Shown: positions 16,603 to 21,573 of the stretch, piece after piece | Layout: every line of letters begins with the position of its first letter | Numbering within the stretch: position 1 is the first letter of the stretch | IMG/VR virus record: IMGVR_UViG_3300027782_000016 | Span: 1 to 28,351 of that record | Direction: 5' to 3' (one strand) | From: a virus | DNA length: 28,351 bases | Translations under genes and position numbers: made by a program | Notes under the pieces: generated by a model | Seen by the model: only the letters and a program-made list of their open reading frames with translations | Told to the model about the DNA's origin: nothing | Database searches by the model: none

Positions 16603-16633
16603 CTCCCTAGCCCTAAAAAGCTGGGGAGTTTTT
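16603..16633 (+). terminator. Rho-independent terminator ending the late unit
   Basis: CTCCCTAGC (16603-16611) pairs with GCTGGGGAG (16620-16628), 9 bp with one G-U pair. The loop is CCTAAAAA and five T follow (16629-16633). It lies 28 nt after the last late gene. Confidence 0.9.
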
Positions 16634-16635
16634 AT

Positions 16636-16643
16636 TATATTTG
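16636..16643 (+). promoter_or_regulatory. -7 box TATATTTG between two terminators
   Basis: The box matches TAnnTTTG and follows the first terminator by 2 nt. A second terminator starts 23 nt further on. If active, it would yield a terminated transcript of about 45-50 nt. A 16-codon frame (ATG 16659 to TAG 16709, MVTEVRFYVASLFFAL) runs through the second hairpin. No -33 element is visible, so the promoter is uncertain. Confidence 0.38.
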
Positions 16644-16666
16644 TATACAGATATACTAATGGTTAC

Positions 16667-16700
16667 GGAGGTACGTTTCTACGTTGCCTCCCTTTTTTTT
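16667..16700 (+). terminator. Second Rho-independent terminator
   Basis: GGAGG (16667-16671) pairs with CCTCC (16687-16691), extended inward by a U-G pair and by ACGT/ACGT (16673-16676 with 16681-16684) with one bulged T and a TTCT loop. Eight T follow (16693-16700). With the terminator at 16603 it forms a tandem block that insulates the early control region. Confidence 0.88.
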
Positions 16701-16919
16701 GCCCTTTAGTCAATTTATAGCTTTACTACATTATAACATTAGTCAAGTTATAACTTTACTATTGTACTAATTATGGTATAATGTTCCCAATTTGGTTACA
16801 AAAGTTCGCTAATAGTAAACTTTTCCAATCATAAAAGTTACCCAATAAGGCAACTTTGAGCCGTAAATGACCGATAATAGCCTCATTTATGACCGATAAA
16901 AAGAAATTTTAATAATTTA
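16701..16919. promoter_or_regulatory. Early control region with paired operator-like repeats
   Basis: No gene is seen here. Three sets of repeats lie in about 200 bp. (1) Two 23-bp imperfect direct repeats (16706-16728 and 16739-16761, 2 mismatches, period 33) share TTAGTCAA and CTTTACTA; the second contains the perfect palindrome AAGTTATAACTT (16745-16756). (2) Two dyads with AAAGTT/AACTTT arms: 16800-16824 (7-bp arms, 11-bp gap) and 16834-16857 (6-bp arms, 12-bp gap), centres about 33 bp apart. (3) ATGACCGATAA twice (16867-16877 and 16889-16899, period 22). The cluster just upstream of the early promoter suggests operators or an origin; the ribbon-helix-helix protein encoded at 17245 is a possible ligand. 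Confidence 0.6.
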
Positions 16920-16949
16920 TTGTTTGTATTGTAATTGTTTGTATCTTTG
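16920..16949 (+). promoter_or_regulatory. Early promoter, TTG-N19-TATCTTTG
   Basis: This is one of the two best matches to the Bacteroidota consensus in the window: TTG at 16920-16922 and TATCTTTG at 16942-16949, 19 nt apart. It lies 21 nt before ATG 16971 and right after the operator-like repeats. It should drive the early block. Confidence 0.65.
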
Positions 16950-16970
16950 TTGAAACAAAACCAAATTAGT

Positions 16971-17150
16971 ATGAAAACACTATTAAGCCTTAATACAAAC
17001 TTTTATCCCTACAATGGGAACTTTATCCCACAATCAGGGGATAACATTTATTTAGACTATACAATAGAAGATACTAAGTTCTTCGTAGTAAAGTTTAGGA
17101 CTATTGACTTAGTAAACAATCAAATCATTATCTCAATCGAAAAAATCTAA
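16971..17150 (+). CDS. First early gene, small unknown protein (59 aa)
   Basis: The frame from ATG 16971 encodes 59 residues (MKTLLSLNTNFYPYNGNFIP and onward), beta-rich and soluble. A TTG at 16935 in the same frame lies inside the promoter and is rejected. The repeated NxYPYNGN/NFIPQSG character is encoded by two similar DNA segments that both read AACTTT...TATCCC (16998-17015 and 17019-17034), loosely like DnaA boxes. The function is unknown. Confidence 0.68.
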   Translation: MKTLLSLNTNFYPYNGNFIPQSGDNIYLDYTIEDTKFFVVKFRTIDLVNNQIIISIEKI

Positions 17151-17153
17151 ATT

Positions 17154-17240
17154 ATGAACCAAGAACAAAACAGGAACTTCCAAGCAATCGTGATTATCAT
17201 TTTTGCTTTTATCGTAACTGCAATTTTGCAAAACATTTAA
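17154..17240 (+). CDS. 28-residue single-pass membrane peptide
   Basis: ATG 17154 to TAA 17240 encodes a polar start (MNQEQNRNFQ) followed by one membrane segment (AIVIIIFAFIVTAIL). It fits tightly between its neighbours, with 3 nt before it and 4 nt after it. It resembles other tiny membrane peptides of this genome in layout only. The function is unknown. Confidence 0.5.
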   Translation: MNQEQNRNFQAIVIIIFAFIVTAILQNI

Positions 17241-17244
17241 ACCT

Positions 17245-17391
17245 ATGAAAACAGAAAAAAAAGAAGTAGTCTGCATCCGACTACCAGAATCAATTAAAAA
17301 GAAAGTAGATGCTGAAGCTAAAAAGATGTATTTAGCACCAAGCAAATTAGTATCAATTATCGTACAAAAATATTACGAATCTAAAAACTAA
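17245..17391 (+). CDS. Ribbon-helix-helix (Arc/CopG-like) DNA-binding protein
   Basis: ATG 17245 to TAA 17391 encodes 48 residues. The pattern VVCIRLPESIKKKVDAEAKK (residues 8-27) followed by a second helix SKLVSIIVQKYYE fits the ribbon-helix-helix fold: a short strand that reads the DNA major groove, then two helices; such proteins bind as dimers to short repeated sites. It lies about 300 bp downstream of the repeated operator-like region and is transcribed from the early promoter, so it may be an autorepressor controlling early transcription (inferred). Confidence 0.75.
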   Translation: MKTEKKEVVCIRLPESIKKKVDAEAKKMYLAPSKLVSIIVQKYYESKN

Positions 17392-17394
17392 ACT

Positions 17395-17700
17395 ATGCAA
17401 CCATTAATCTATCAAGGAAAACAACTTAAACTACATCAAAGAGCAACTTGCTTACTAGAACTGCTTAAGAAGGCTCAAGCAAGGCAATCTAGCATTGAAT
17501 CAGACCTAACCAAATGGAGGGGAGCAACTTGGGATAATCCAATTAAGCTAATGAACAAATATGAAGATGACTACCTTATTAAGATTGCTAGAATGAATTT
17601 GGTTCAAAAGAGAATCTTAAAGTCTTATCATTTTCTTATACTAGACCTTTATGAGATAACAGAGGATTTTATGTTACCAATAAACCTTTTACATTTTTAG
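17395..17700 (+). CDS. Unknown helical early protein (101 aa)
   Basis: This 101-residue protein is almost wholly helical and basic, with HQRATCLLELLKKAQARQSS near the N-terminus and LVQKRILKSYHFLILDLYE near the C-terminus. There is no membrane segment. It starts 3 nt after the ribbon-helix-helix gene and is followed directly by the next gene. I do not recognise a family. Confidence 0.68.
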   Translation: MQPLIYQGKQLKLHQRATCLLELLKKAQARQSSIESDLTKWRGATWDNPIKLMNKYEDDYLIKIARMNLVQKRILKSYHFLILDLYEITEDFMLPINLLHF

Positions 17701-17701
17701 T

Positions 17702-17884
17702 ATGAGTTACATAGACAATACCAAGTTTGACTTGCAAAGAGAAATCTACATTTTAGAGGTAGAGAATGAGATGCTGAGAAACCAAATTAAAAAACTTAAA
17801 CTAGAAAACAATGAACTACTGGTCAATGCCAAGCCTACGAGAAAGGCAAAAGGCGATGAAAGAAAAGATAAATTATGTAGATAA
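17702..17884 (+). CDS. Small coiled-coil protein
   Basis: This 60-residue protein has a coiled coil at about residues 10-42 (LQREIYILEVENEMLRNQIK then KLKLENNELL) and a basic tail rich in Lys/Arg. Its 3' end overlaps the DnaA-like gene. It may dimerise or associate with that protein. The function is unknown. Confidence 0.62.
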   Translation: MSYIDNTKFDLQREIYILEVENEMLRNQIKKLKLENNELLVNAKPTRKAKGDERKDKLCR

Positions 17885-18167
17885 TATAATTAAGGAGATA
17901 TGCAAATACTACTCTTTGACTTTTGAAGATGTAACAGGCAAGAGCCGAAAGAGAGAAATAGTAAAAGCAAGATTTATATCCATTTATATAATTAGGACCG
18001 AAACAGACTTTAAATTAAGTGCCATTGGAAAGATATTTAATAGAGACCATAGTACGATTTTACACTCTATTAAGATAATTAACAATACTTTAACACTTAA
18101 CTATGATACCGATGTTTCTGATGAATTAGCAGAAATAAAAAAGATTATAAATAATTTGACTTATTAA
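17856..18167 (+). CDS. DnaA domain-IV-like DNA-binding protein
   Basis: From ATG 17856 this encodes 103 residues; the same frame is open to an ATG at 17811, but that would overlap the previous gene by 74 nt. The sequence matches the C-terminal DNA-binding domain of DnaA: a helical start, VTGKSRKREIVKARFISIYIIR, then the helix-turn-helix signature IGKIFNRDHSTILHSIKII (residues 57-75), where RDHSTILH is the DnaA-box-reading motif. The AAA+ ATPase domain is absent, so it can bind DNA but not melt it by itself. It may mark the phage origin or compete with host DnaA. Confidence 0.85.
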   Translation: MKEKINYVDNIIKEICKYYSLTFEDVTGKSRKREIVKARFISIYIIRTETDFKLSAIGKIFNRDHSTILHSIKIINNTLTLNYDTDVSDELAEIKKIINNLTY

Positions 18168-18212
18168 CAAAATAGTCTTAATTTTAATTATTATTTACCA
18201 AAAACCAATAGT

Positions 18213-18767
18213 ATGATTAACTTACAAACAAATTCACTTATCAACATTTACAAGGCTTTAGCATCCTTTCAACAGGATTGCCCTGTAATACACAAGGGAA
18301 CAACTGGTCATAATTACACCTATGCCGACTTCCCTACAATCCTTGAAGTAATCAATCCGATACTCAAGAAACACAATCTAGGATTTACCCAGCTTTTAAT
18401 TGAAGATGGCTTAAAGACAATTATCTTTCACACTATTAGTGGAGAGGCAATTGAATCAAATGCAACGATCCCACAAATTACTCTTAGGGGTATGAATGAG
18501 TATCAATCTTTCGGAAGTGGGATAACCTATTACAGGAGATATGCTTTAAGTGCTGCTCTTGGGTTGGTAACTGATAAAGATACCGATGCCTCTGGAGAGA
18601 AAACTGCCTCAGTATTTATTAAGAAACATAAATCGATACTGGACCTAACATTAGCTATTGATATGTGCGAATCTATTGCTGAATTAACTAAGCTACACGG
18701 CTTAAATAAGGATTTAATGAATGAAGGGATAACTGCATTATTCACTAGCAAAAAAACTAAACTATGA
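18213..18767 (+). CDS. erf: ERF-family single-strand annealing protein
   Basis: This 184-residue protein matches the ERF superfamily of phage annealing recombinases. Conserved parts are the N-terminal helix INIYKALASFQQDCP, the segment YTYADFPTILEVINPILKKH (residues about 35-54), and SFGSGITYYRRYALSAALGL (about 99-118), followed by DKDTDASGE. ERF proteins coat ssDNA and promote strand annealing, which can support replication and genome circularisation. The short C-terminal region after residue 135 differs from longer relatives. A start overlap (ATGA, 18764-18767) couples the next gene. A protein with an SSB-like tail lies 574 nt downstream. Confidence 0.9.
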   Translation: MINLQTNSLINIYKALASFQQDCPVIHKGTTGHNYTYADFPTILEVINPILKKHNLGFTQLLIEDGLKTIIFHTISGEAIESNATIPQITLRGMNEYQSFGSGITYYRRYALSAALGLVTDKDTDASGEKTASVFIKKHKSILDLTLAIDMCESIAELTKLHGLNKDLMNEGITALFTSKKTKL

Positions 18768-18994
18768 TAGATCAAAAACTAATAAAGCTAAGAGATTTGG
18801 TTTCTTATTGGGAATGGAAACATAGTGCTTGTCATAAGTTTTGGATAAATGAAACCTATCAAGAACTTGTAAAAGCCAAACAAAACCTAAAGGAATACAA
18901 GACTAAACATTACTCATCAACCCCATTATTAACCCAGCCTAAGTCATTCTTACGAATGAATGATTGGACTGAACAATACGAAAACTATGAATGA
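18764..18994 (+). CDS. Unknown small early protein (76 aa)
   Basis: This 76-residue protein is coupled to erf by an ATGA overlap. It is helical with several aromatics (LVSYWEWKHSACHKFWINET) and a basic middle. It has no recognised domain. The next gene begins inside its last codons (8-nt overlap), so the cluster is translationally coupled. Confidence 0.62.
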   Translation: MIDQKLIKLRDLVSYWEWKHSACHKFWINETYQELVKAKQNLKEYKTKHYSSTPLLTQPKSFLRMNDWTEQYENYE

Positions 18995-19166
18995 ATTTCC
19001 TAGCATTGACTTAATGATAGGTCAATTAAATAAATCAATTAAGGATATTGAAGCTACAACTATGTCAAGCGAAAACTATGTACTAAGAACATTAAACGCT
19101 GCGTTAAGATTAGCTTTGGATATTAAGAACGAAGAAATAAATTATTTTAAAACTAAAAACAATTAA
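18987..19166 (+). CDS. Unknown small early protein (59 aa)
   Basis: Read from ATG 18987 (MNEFPSIDLMIGQLNKSIKD), it has 59 residues and overlaps the previous gene by 8 nt. A longer frame from 18960 would overlap more and is less likely. It is a helical, soluble protein of unknown role. Confidence 0.6.
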   Translation: MNEFPSIDLMIGQLNKSIKDIEATTMSSENYVLRTLNAALRLALDIKNEEINYFKTKNN

Positions 19167-19167
19167 T

Positions 19168-19338
19168 ATGGCTATAAGTACTTGCTGTGGAGCAGAAACC
19201 GATATGGATGAAATAGGAATTTGTCCTGAATGTATGGAACATTGCGACTGGGAGGAAGAAGATGAAGAAGAAATACAAAAGGATCAAGATGCAGAAAACC
19301 AATTAGAAGAAGAACAAATTAATAAACAAAACAAATAA
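19168..19338 (+). CDS. Small zinc-binding acidic protein (56 aa)
   Basis: ATG 19168 to TAA 19338 encodes 56 residues starting MAISTCCGAETDMDEIGICP. Cysteines at 6, 7, 19, 22 and 26 (CC, CPEC, C) suggest one zinc site. The rest is strongly acidic (long Glu/Asp runs). Small CC...CPxC proteins of this kind are common in Bacteroidota phages. It starts 1 nt after the previous stop and lies 2 nt before the SSB-tail protein. The function is unknown. Confidence 0.68.
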   Translation: MAISTCCGAETDMDEIGICPECMEHCDWEEEDEEEIQKDQDAENQLEEEQINKQNK

Positions 19339-19340
19339 AA

Positions 19341-19577
19341 ATGGAAAAGAAACAAAACTATGGTGCTTGGAAAAAAACAACATCAAAAGGAGAAGTAATT
19401 GAATTTACAATTGAGGACAAACGCTATTCAATGTGGGTAAATCAATTTAAAAAGCCTGAATCAAAAGAACCAGATTACAAAATCTATCCTAATGATTACA
19501 AGCCTAAAGCCGAAACAAAAATGGAGTACGCATCTCCAGTAAACCAACAGGAAAGCGAAGATGACTTGCCGTTTTAA
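19341..19577 (+). CDS. Small protein with SSB-like acidic C-terminal tip
   Basis: This 78-residue protein ends in EDDLPF, close to the E. coli SSB tip DDDIPF that recruits replication and repair proteins. The N-terminal part has WKKTTSKGEVIEFTIEDKRY and YSMWVNQFKKPE, a few strands joined to a Pro/Lys-rich linker with YKIYPNDYKP. It is too short for a full OB fold, so it may bind ssDNA weakly or act mainly as a tail that attracts host SSB partners. It lies between the small zinc protein and the HTH protein, downstream of erf. Confidence 0.65.
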   Translation: MEKKQNYGAWKKTTSKGEVIEFTIEDKRYSMWVNQFKKPESKEPDYKIYPNDYKPKAETKMEYASPVNQQESEDDLPF

Positions 19578-19600
19578 TTAACTATCTAAAAACAAAAACT

Positions 19601-19795
19601 ATGAGCCAAAACAAACAAATAGCAGACTACCTAAACAAAGGTAAAAAGCTAACTACTCTTGATGCATTAACTAAATTCGGATGCTTTAGATTAGCAGCCA
19701 GAATATCTGATCTAAGGAATGATGGAATGAATATAACAACTAAGATTATTAAGCTAGAGAATAACAAGCAGGTTGCACAATATTCAATAAAATGA
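19601..19795 (+). CDS. Small helix-turn-helix protein
   Basis: This 64-residue protein has the pattern LTTLDALTKFGCFRLAARIS followed by DLRNDGMNITTKII, as in phage winged-helix proteins (HTH_39-like), in which the second helix reads DNA. It overlaps the methyltransferase start by 4 nt (ATGA at 19792-19795), so the two are coupled. It might regulate the early genes or act with the methyltransferase. Confidence 0.72.
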   Translation: MSQNKQIADYLNKGKKLTTLDALTKFGCFRLAARISDLRNDGMNITTKIIKLENNKQVAQYSIK

Positions 19796-20823
19796 CACAC
19801 GCATCATTATTTAGTGGAATAGGTGGGTTTGACTTAGCAGCCGAATGGATAGGATGGGATAATATATTTCATTGCGAATGGAATCCTTTTGGTCAAAGAG
19901 TTTTAGCCCACCATTTCCCAAATTCAAAATCTTACAATGACATTACCAAAACAGACTTCTCAATTCACGCAGGGCAAATTGATGTTCTTACAGGCGGGTT
20001 CCCTTGCCAACCCTATTCAAGTGCAGGAAAAAGACTTGGGAAAGCCGATGAAAGACATCTCTTTCCACATATGTTGCGCTGCATTAAAGAAGTCAAACCC
20101 AGATGGGTTATTGGCGAAAATGTTCGTGGACTTGTTAATTGGAATGAAGGGATGGTATTCAACGAGGTGTATGATGACTTGGAAAGGGAAGGATATGAAG
20201 TACAATCGTTTCTTATTCCAGCTGCAGGTGTCAATGCGCCACACCAACGATATAGAATCTGGTTTGTTGCTTACTCCAACTACAATGGAGCAAGTTCAAG
20301 ATTTGAACAAGTTTCAAAAGAGAATGGAAAAGTATCCGAATGGAACAAAAATGCCGAATCTGGCAACGCAAATTCATTCATTACTTCCGACACCAACAAC
20401 AAGAAGCGATACAGGGAGATCAACAACAATGGAGAATGGCAAAATAAAGAACAAAAGTCATACAACTGGAACAAATTACGGAATAACATTGGGTCAACTG
20501 GCAAGAGCAAAGATGTTACCAACTCCGAACAGTTTCGATTGGAACACAGCCAGAAGCGAAGAAACATTACAGAAAGCGAAAGAAAGACACAAGGAAAAGG
20601 GAGTAGTTTTAAAAACCAGTTTGAGACAAATGGCTGGTCAAGGTTTCCAACTCAATCCCCAATTTGTGGGGGAGATGATGGGCTTCCCAGAGAACTGGAC
20701 AACATTACCTTTCCTAAATGGCGAAAAGAATCAATCAAAGCATACGGAAACGCAATAGTTCCTCAGGTAGCTTATGAGATATTTAAAACAGTACAAAGTT
20801 TTGAGGATTTGGTAAATGTTTAG
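19792..20823 (+). CDS. DNA cytosine-5 methyltransferase
   Basis: This 343-residue protein has the ordered C5 methyltransferase motifs: FSGIGGFD (motif I, residues 7-14), GGFPCQPYSSAGK with catalytic Cys72 (motif IV), GENVRGL (VI, 108-114), QRYRIWFVA (VIII, 152-160) and, near the C-terminus, WRKESIKAYGNAIVPQVAYEI (IX/X, ending at 330). It would methylate DNA at C5 of cytosine, perhaps protecting the phage from host restriction. Residues about 166-280, where the target recognition domain should be, are rich in Asn/Ser/Lys and low in hydrophobics. The same stretch of DNA encodes a protein-like product in the +1 frame, which may explain the unusual composition. No cognate restriction enzyme is seen. 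Confidence 0.88.
   Translation: MTHASLFSGIGGFDLAAEWIGWDNIFHCEWNPFGQRVLAHHFPNSKSYNDITKTDFSIHAGQIDVLTGGFPCQPYSSAGKRLGKADERHLFPHMLRCIKEVKPRWVIGENVRGLVNWNEGMVFNEVYDDLEREGYEVQSFLIPAAGVNAPHQRYRIWFVAYSNYNGASSRFEQVSKENGKVSEWNKNAESGNANSFITSDTNNKKRYREINNNGEWQNKEQKSYNWNKLRNNIGSTGKSKDVTNSEQFRLEHSQKRRNITESERKTQGKGSSFKNQFETNGWSRFPTQSPICGGDDGLPRELDNITFPKWRKESIKAYGNAIVPQVAYEIFKTVQSFEDLVNV
19937..20758 (+). CDS. Overlapping +1-frame ORF inside the methyltransferase gene
   Basis: A 273-codon frame lies wholly inside the methyltransferase gene, shifted by +1. It has features of a real protein: WYSTRCMMTWK (residues 73-83), RFLFQLQVSMR (91-101), three spaced repeats LLTPTT (111-116), LLPTPTT (149-155) and MLPTPNS (193-199), each opening a 40-residue block, then LNPQFVGEMMGFPENW (239-254). 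I recognise this motif set from phage proteins often annotated next to or within methyltransferases, where the end reads LNPxxVxxxMGFPxxW. How it is made (own start, frameshift) is unknown; ATG 19937 is only the most upstream candidate, with later ATGs available. It could instead be a chance frame, but 822 nt free of stops is long for AT-rich DNA. Confidence 0.5.
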   Translation: MTLPKQTSQFTQGKLMFLQAGSLANPIQVQEKDLGKPMKDISFHICCAALKKSNPDGLLAKMFVDLLIGMKGWYSTRCMMTWKGKDMKYNRFLFQLQVSMRHTNDIESGLLLTPTTMEQVQDLNKFQKRMEKYPNGTKMPNLATQIHSLLPTPTTRSDTGRSTTMENGKIKNKSHTTGTNYGITLGQLARAKMLPTPNSFDWNTARSEETLQKAKERHKEKGVVLKTSLRQMAGQGFQLNPQFVGEMMGFPENWTTLPFLNGEKNQSKHTETQ

Positions 20824-20831
20824 TAAATTTG
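20800..20831 (+). promoter_or_regulatory. Promoter TTTG-N20-TAAATTTG
   Basis: TTTG (20800-20803) and TAAATTTG (20824-20831) are 20 nt apart, a full match to the Bacteroidota -33/-7 consensus. The -7 box begins directly after the methyltransferase stop codon. Transcription should start near 20835-20838, at the base of the first leader hairpin. Confidence 0.68.
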
Positions 20832-20835
20832 TAAC

Positions 20836-20917
20836 GAGTGTCGGATACTCATTAAGAACTTATTGCCCTTGCGATGAACTACCAATCCGACTGGTAGGGA
20901 TTCAATGGGGCTTTTTT
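20836..20917 (+). ncRNA. Structured leader or small RNA with kissing loops and terminator-like end
   Basis: Hairpin 1 is GAGT/ACTC (20836-20839 with 20847-20850), loop GTCGGAT. Hairpin 2 is CTACCA/TGGTAG (20879-20884 with 20892-20897), loop ATCCGAC. The two 7-nt loops are perfect reverse complements and could kiss. Hairpin 2 is extended below by TGAA/TTCA (20875-20878 with 20901-20904) and GCCC/GGGC plus a T-G pair (20865-20869 with 20907-20911), and six T follow (20912-20917). The whole lies between a consensus promoter and ATG 20923. It could be an attenuator or riboswitch, a put-like antitermination RNA, or an independent small RNA of about 80 nt. I cannot match it to a named family. Confidence 0.62.
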
Positions 20918-20922
20918 ATTTT

Positions 20923-21573
20923 ATGGCTAAAGACCCTGCTTTTTTATTTTACCCCAATGATTACATAGGTGGTACTATGGGTATGACCTTTGAGGAAAAA
21001 GGTGCATACATAGAAATTTTAATGCTTCAGTTTAATCGAGGTCATATGACCTCACATATGATAGGTCAACTCATAGGTCAACTATGGGAATCTATCAGGT
21101 GCAAATTTGTTCAAGATGAGCAAGGTTTATGGTATAATATCCGTTTAGATCAAGAAAAAGATAAAAGAATGTCGTTTACTCAGTCTAGAAGGAATAATAT
21201 TAAAGGACTTAACCAACATACGATAGGTCATATGACCTCACATATGGAAGATGTAAATGAAGATGTAAATAGAAATATAAATAAAGTTAAAATTGTAGAT
21301 ACTCAGTTTGAGGAATTTTGGGATTTATACGATTATAAGAAATCTAGGGATAAAGCAGAAAAGGCTTGGAAAACTTTAAATAAAGAGGAAAAGGCTTTAG
21401 CTTTACAACACGCACCAGTATATGCTCAATCTACCCCTGATAAACAATTCCGTAAACATCCTACAACCTATTTAAACAGTAAATCTTTTAACGATGAAAT
21501 TATTGAACGAACTATTAGTACAAAACTTAGCTACGCAGAACTTGAATGGGAACGACTTAAAAATCTTGGATAA
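20923..21573 (+). CDS. DUF1376-like putative replication protein
   Basis: The preferred start is ATG 20923 (MAKDPAFLFYPNDY, 216 residues); an in-frame ATG at 20905 lies inside the terminator-like stem of the leader. The N-terminal domain (FYPNDYIGGTMGMTFEEKGAYIEI region, residues about 8-40) resembles DUF1376/YdaU-like proteins found at phage replication loci. The C-terminal domain has FEEFWDLYDYKKSRDKAEKAW and a HPTTYLNSKSF motif (about 131-193), as in phage replisome organisers where it may contact DNA or the helicase loader. The middle contains two GHMTSHM repeats encoded by a palindromic DNA repeat. It lacks an ATPase motif. It would direct the host replication machinery to the phage (inferred). 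Confidence 0.72.
   Translation: MAKDPAFLFYPNDYIGGTMGMTFEEKGAYIEILMLQFNRGHMTSHMIGQLIGQLWESIRCKFVQDEQGLWYNIRLDQEKDKRMSFTQSRRNNIKGLNQHTIGHMTSHMEDVNEDVNRNINKVKIVDTQFEEFWDLYDYKKSRDKAEKAWKTLNKEEKALALQHAPVYAQSTPDKQFRKHPTTYLNSKSFNDEIIERTISTKLSYAELEWERLKNLG
21038..21246. repeat. Palindromic repeat cluster inside the replication gene (candidate origin)
   Basis: A 22-bp sequence starting with the palindrome AGGTCATATGACCT and continuing CACATATG occurs identically at 21039-21060 and 21225-21246. The first palindrome extends to 16 bp (GAGGTCATATGACCTC, 21038-21053). Directly after it ATAGGTCAACT is repeated at 21061-21071 and 21073-21083 (period 12). That gives six AGGTCA half-sites in about 200 bp. Iterons inside a replication-initiator gene are the lambda O arrangement, so this is an origin candidate. 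Confidence 0.55.

Noticed and set aside
16762-16782. TTGTAC and TATAAT in the control region as a sigma-70-type promoter
   Set aside because: Spacing is only 9 nt and the genome otherwise uses the Bacteroidota-type -7 box.
16935-16970. Upstream TTG start for the first early gene
   Set aside because: It lies within the early promoter and upstream of its predicted transcription start; ATG 16971 is adopted.
20280-20567. Minus-strand open frames inside the methyltransferase gene
   Set aside because: They lack recognisable motifs and lie opposite two plausible + frames; open frames on the opposite strand follow from the composition there.
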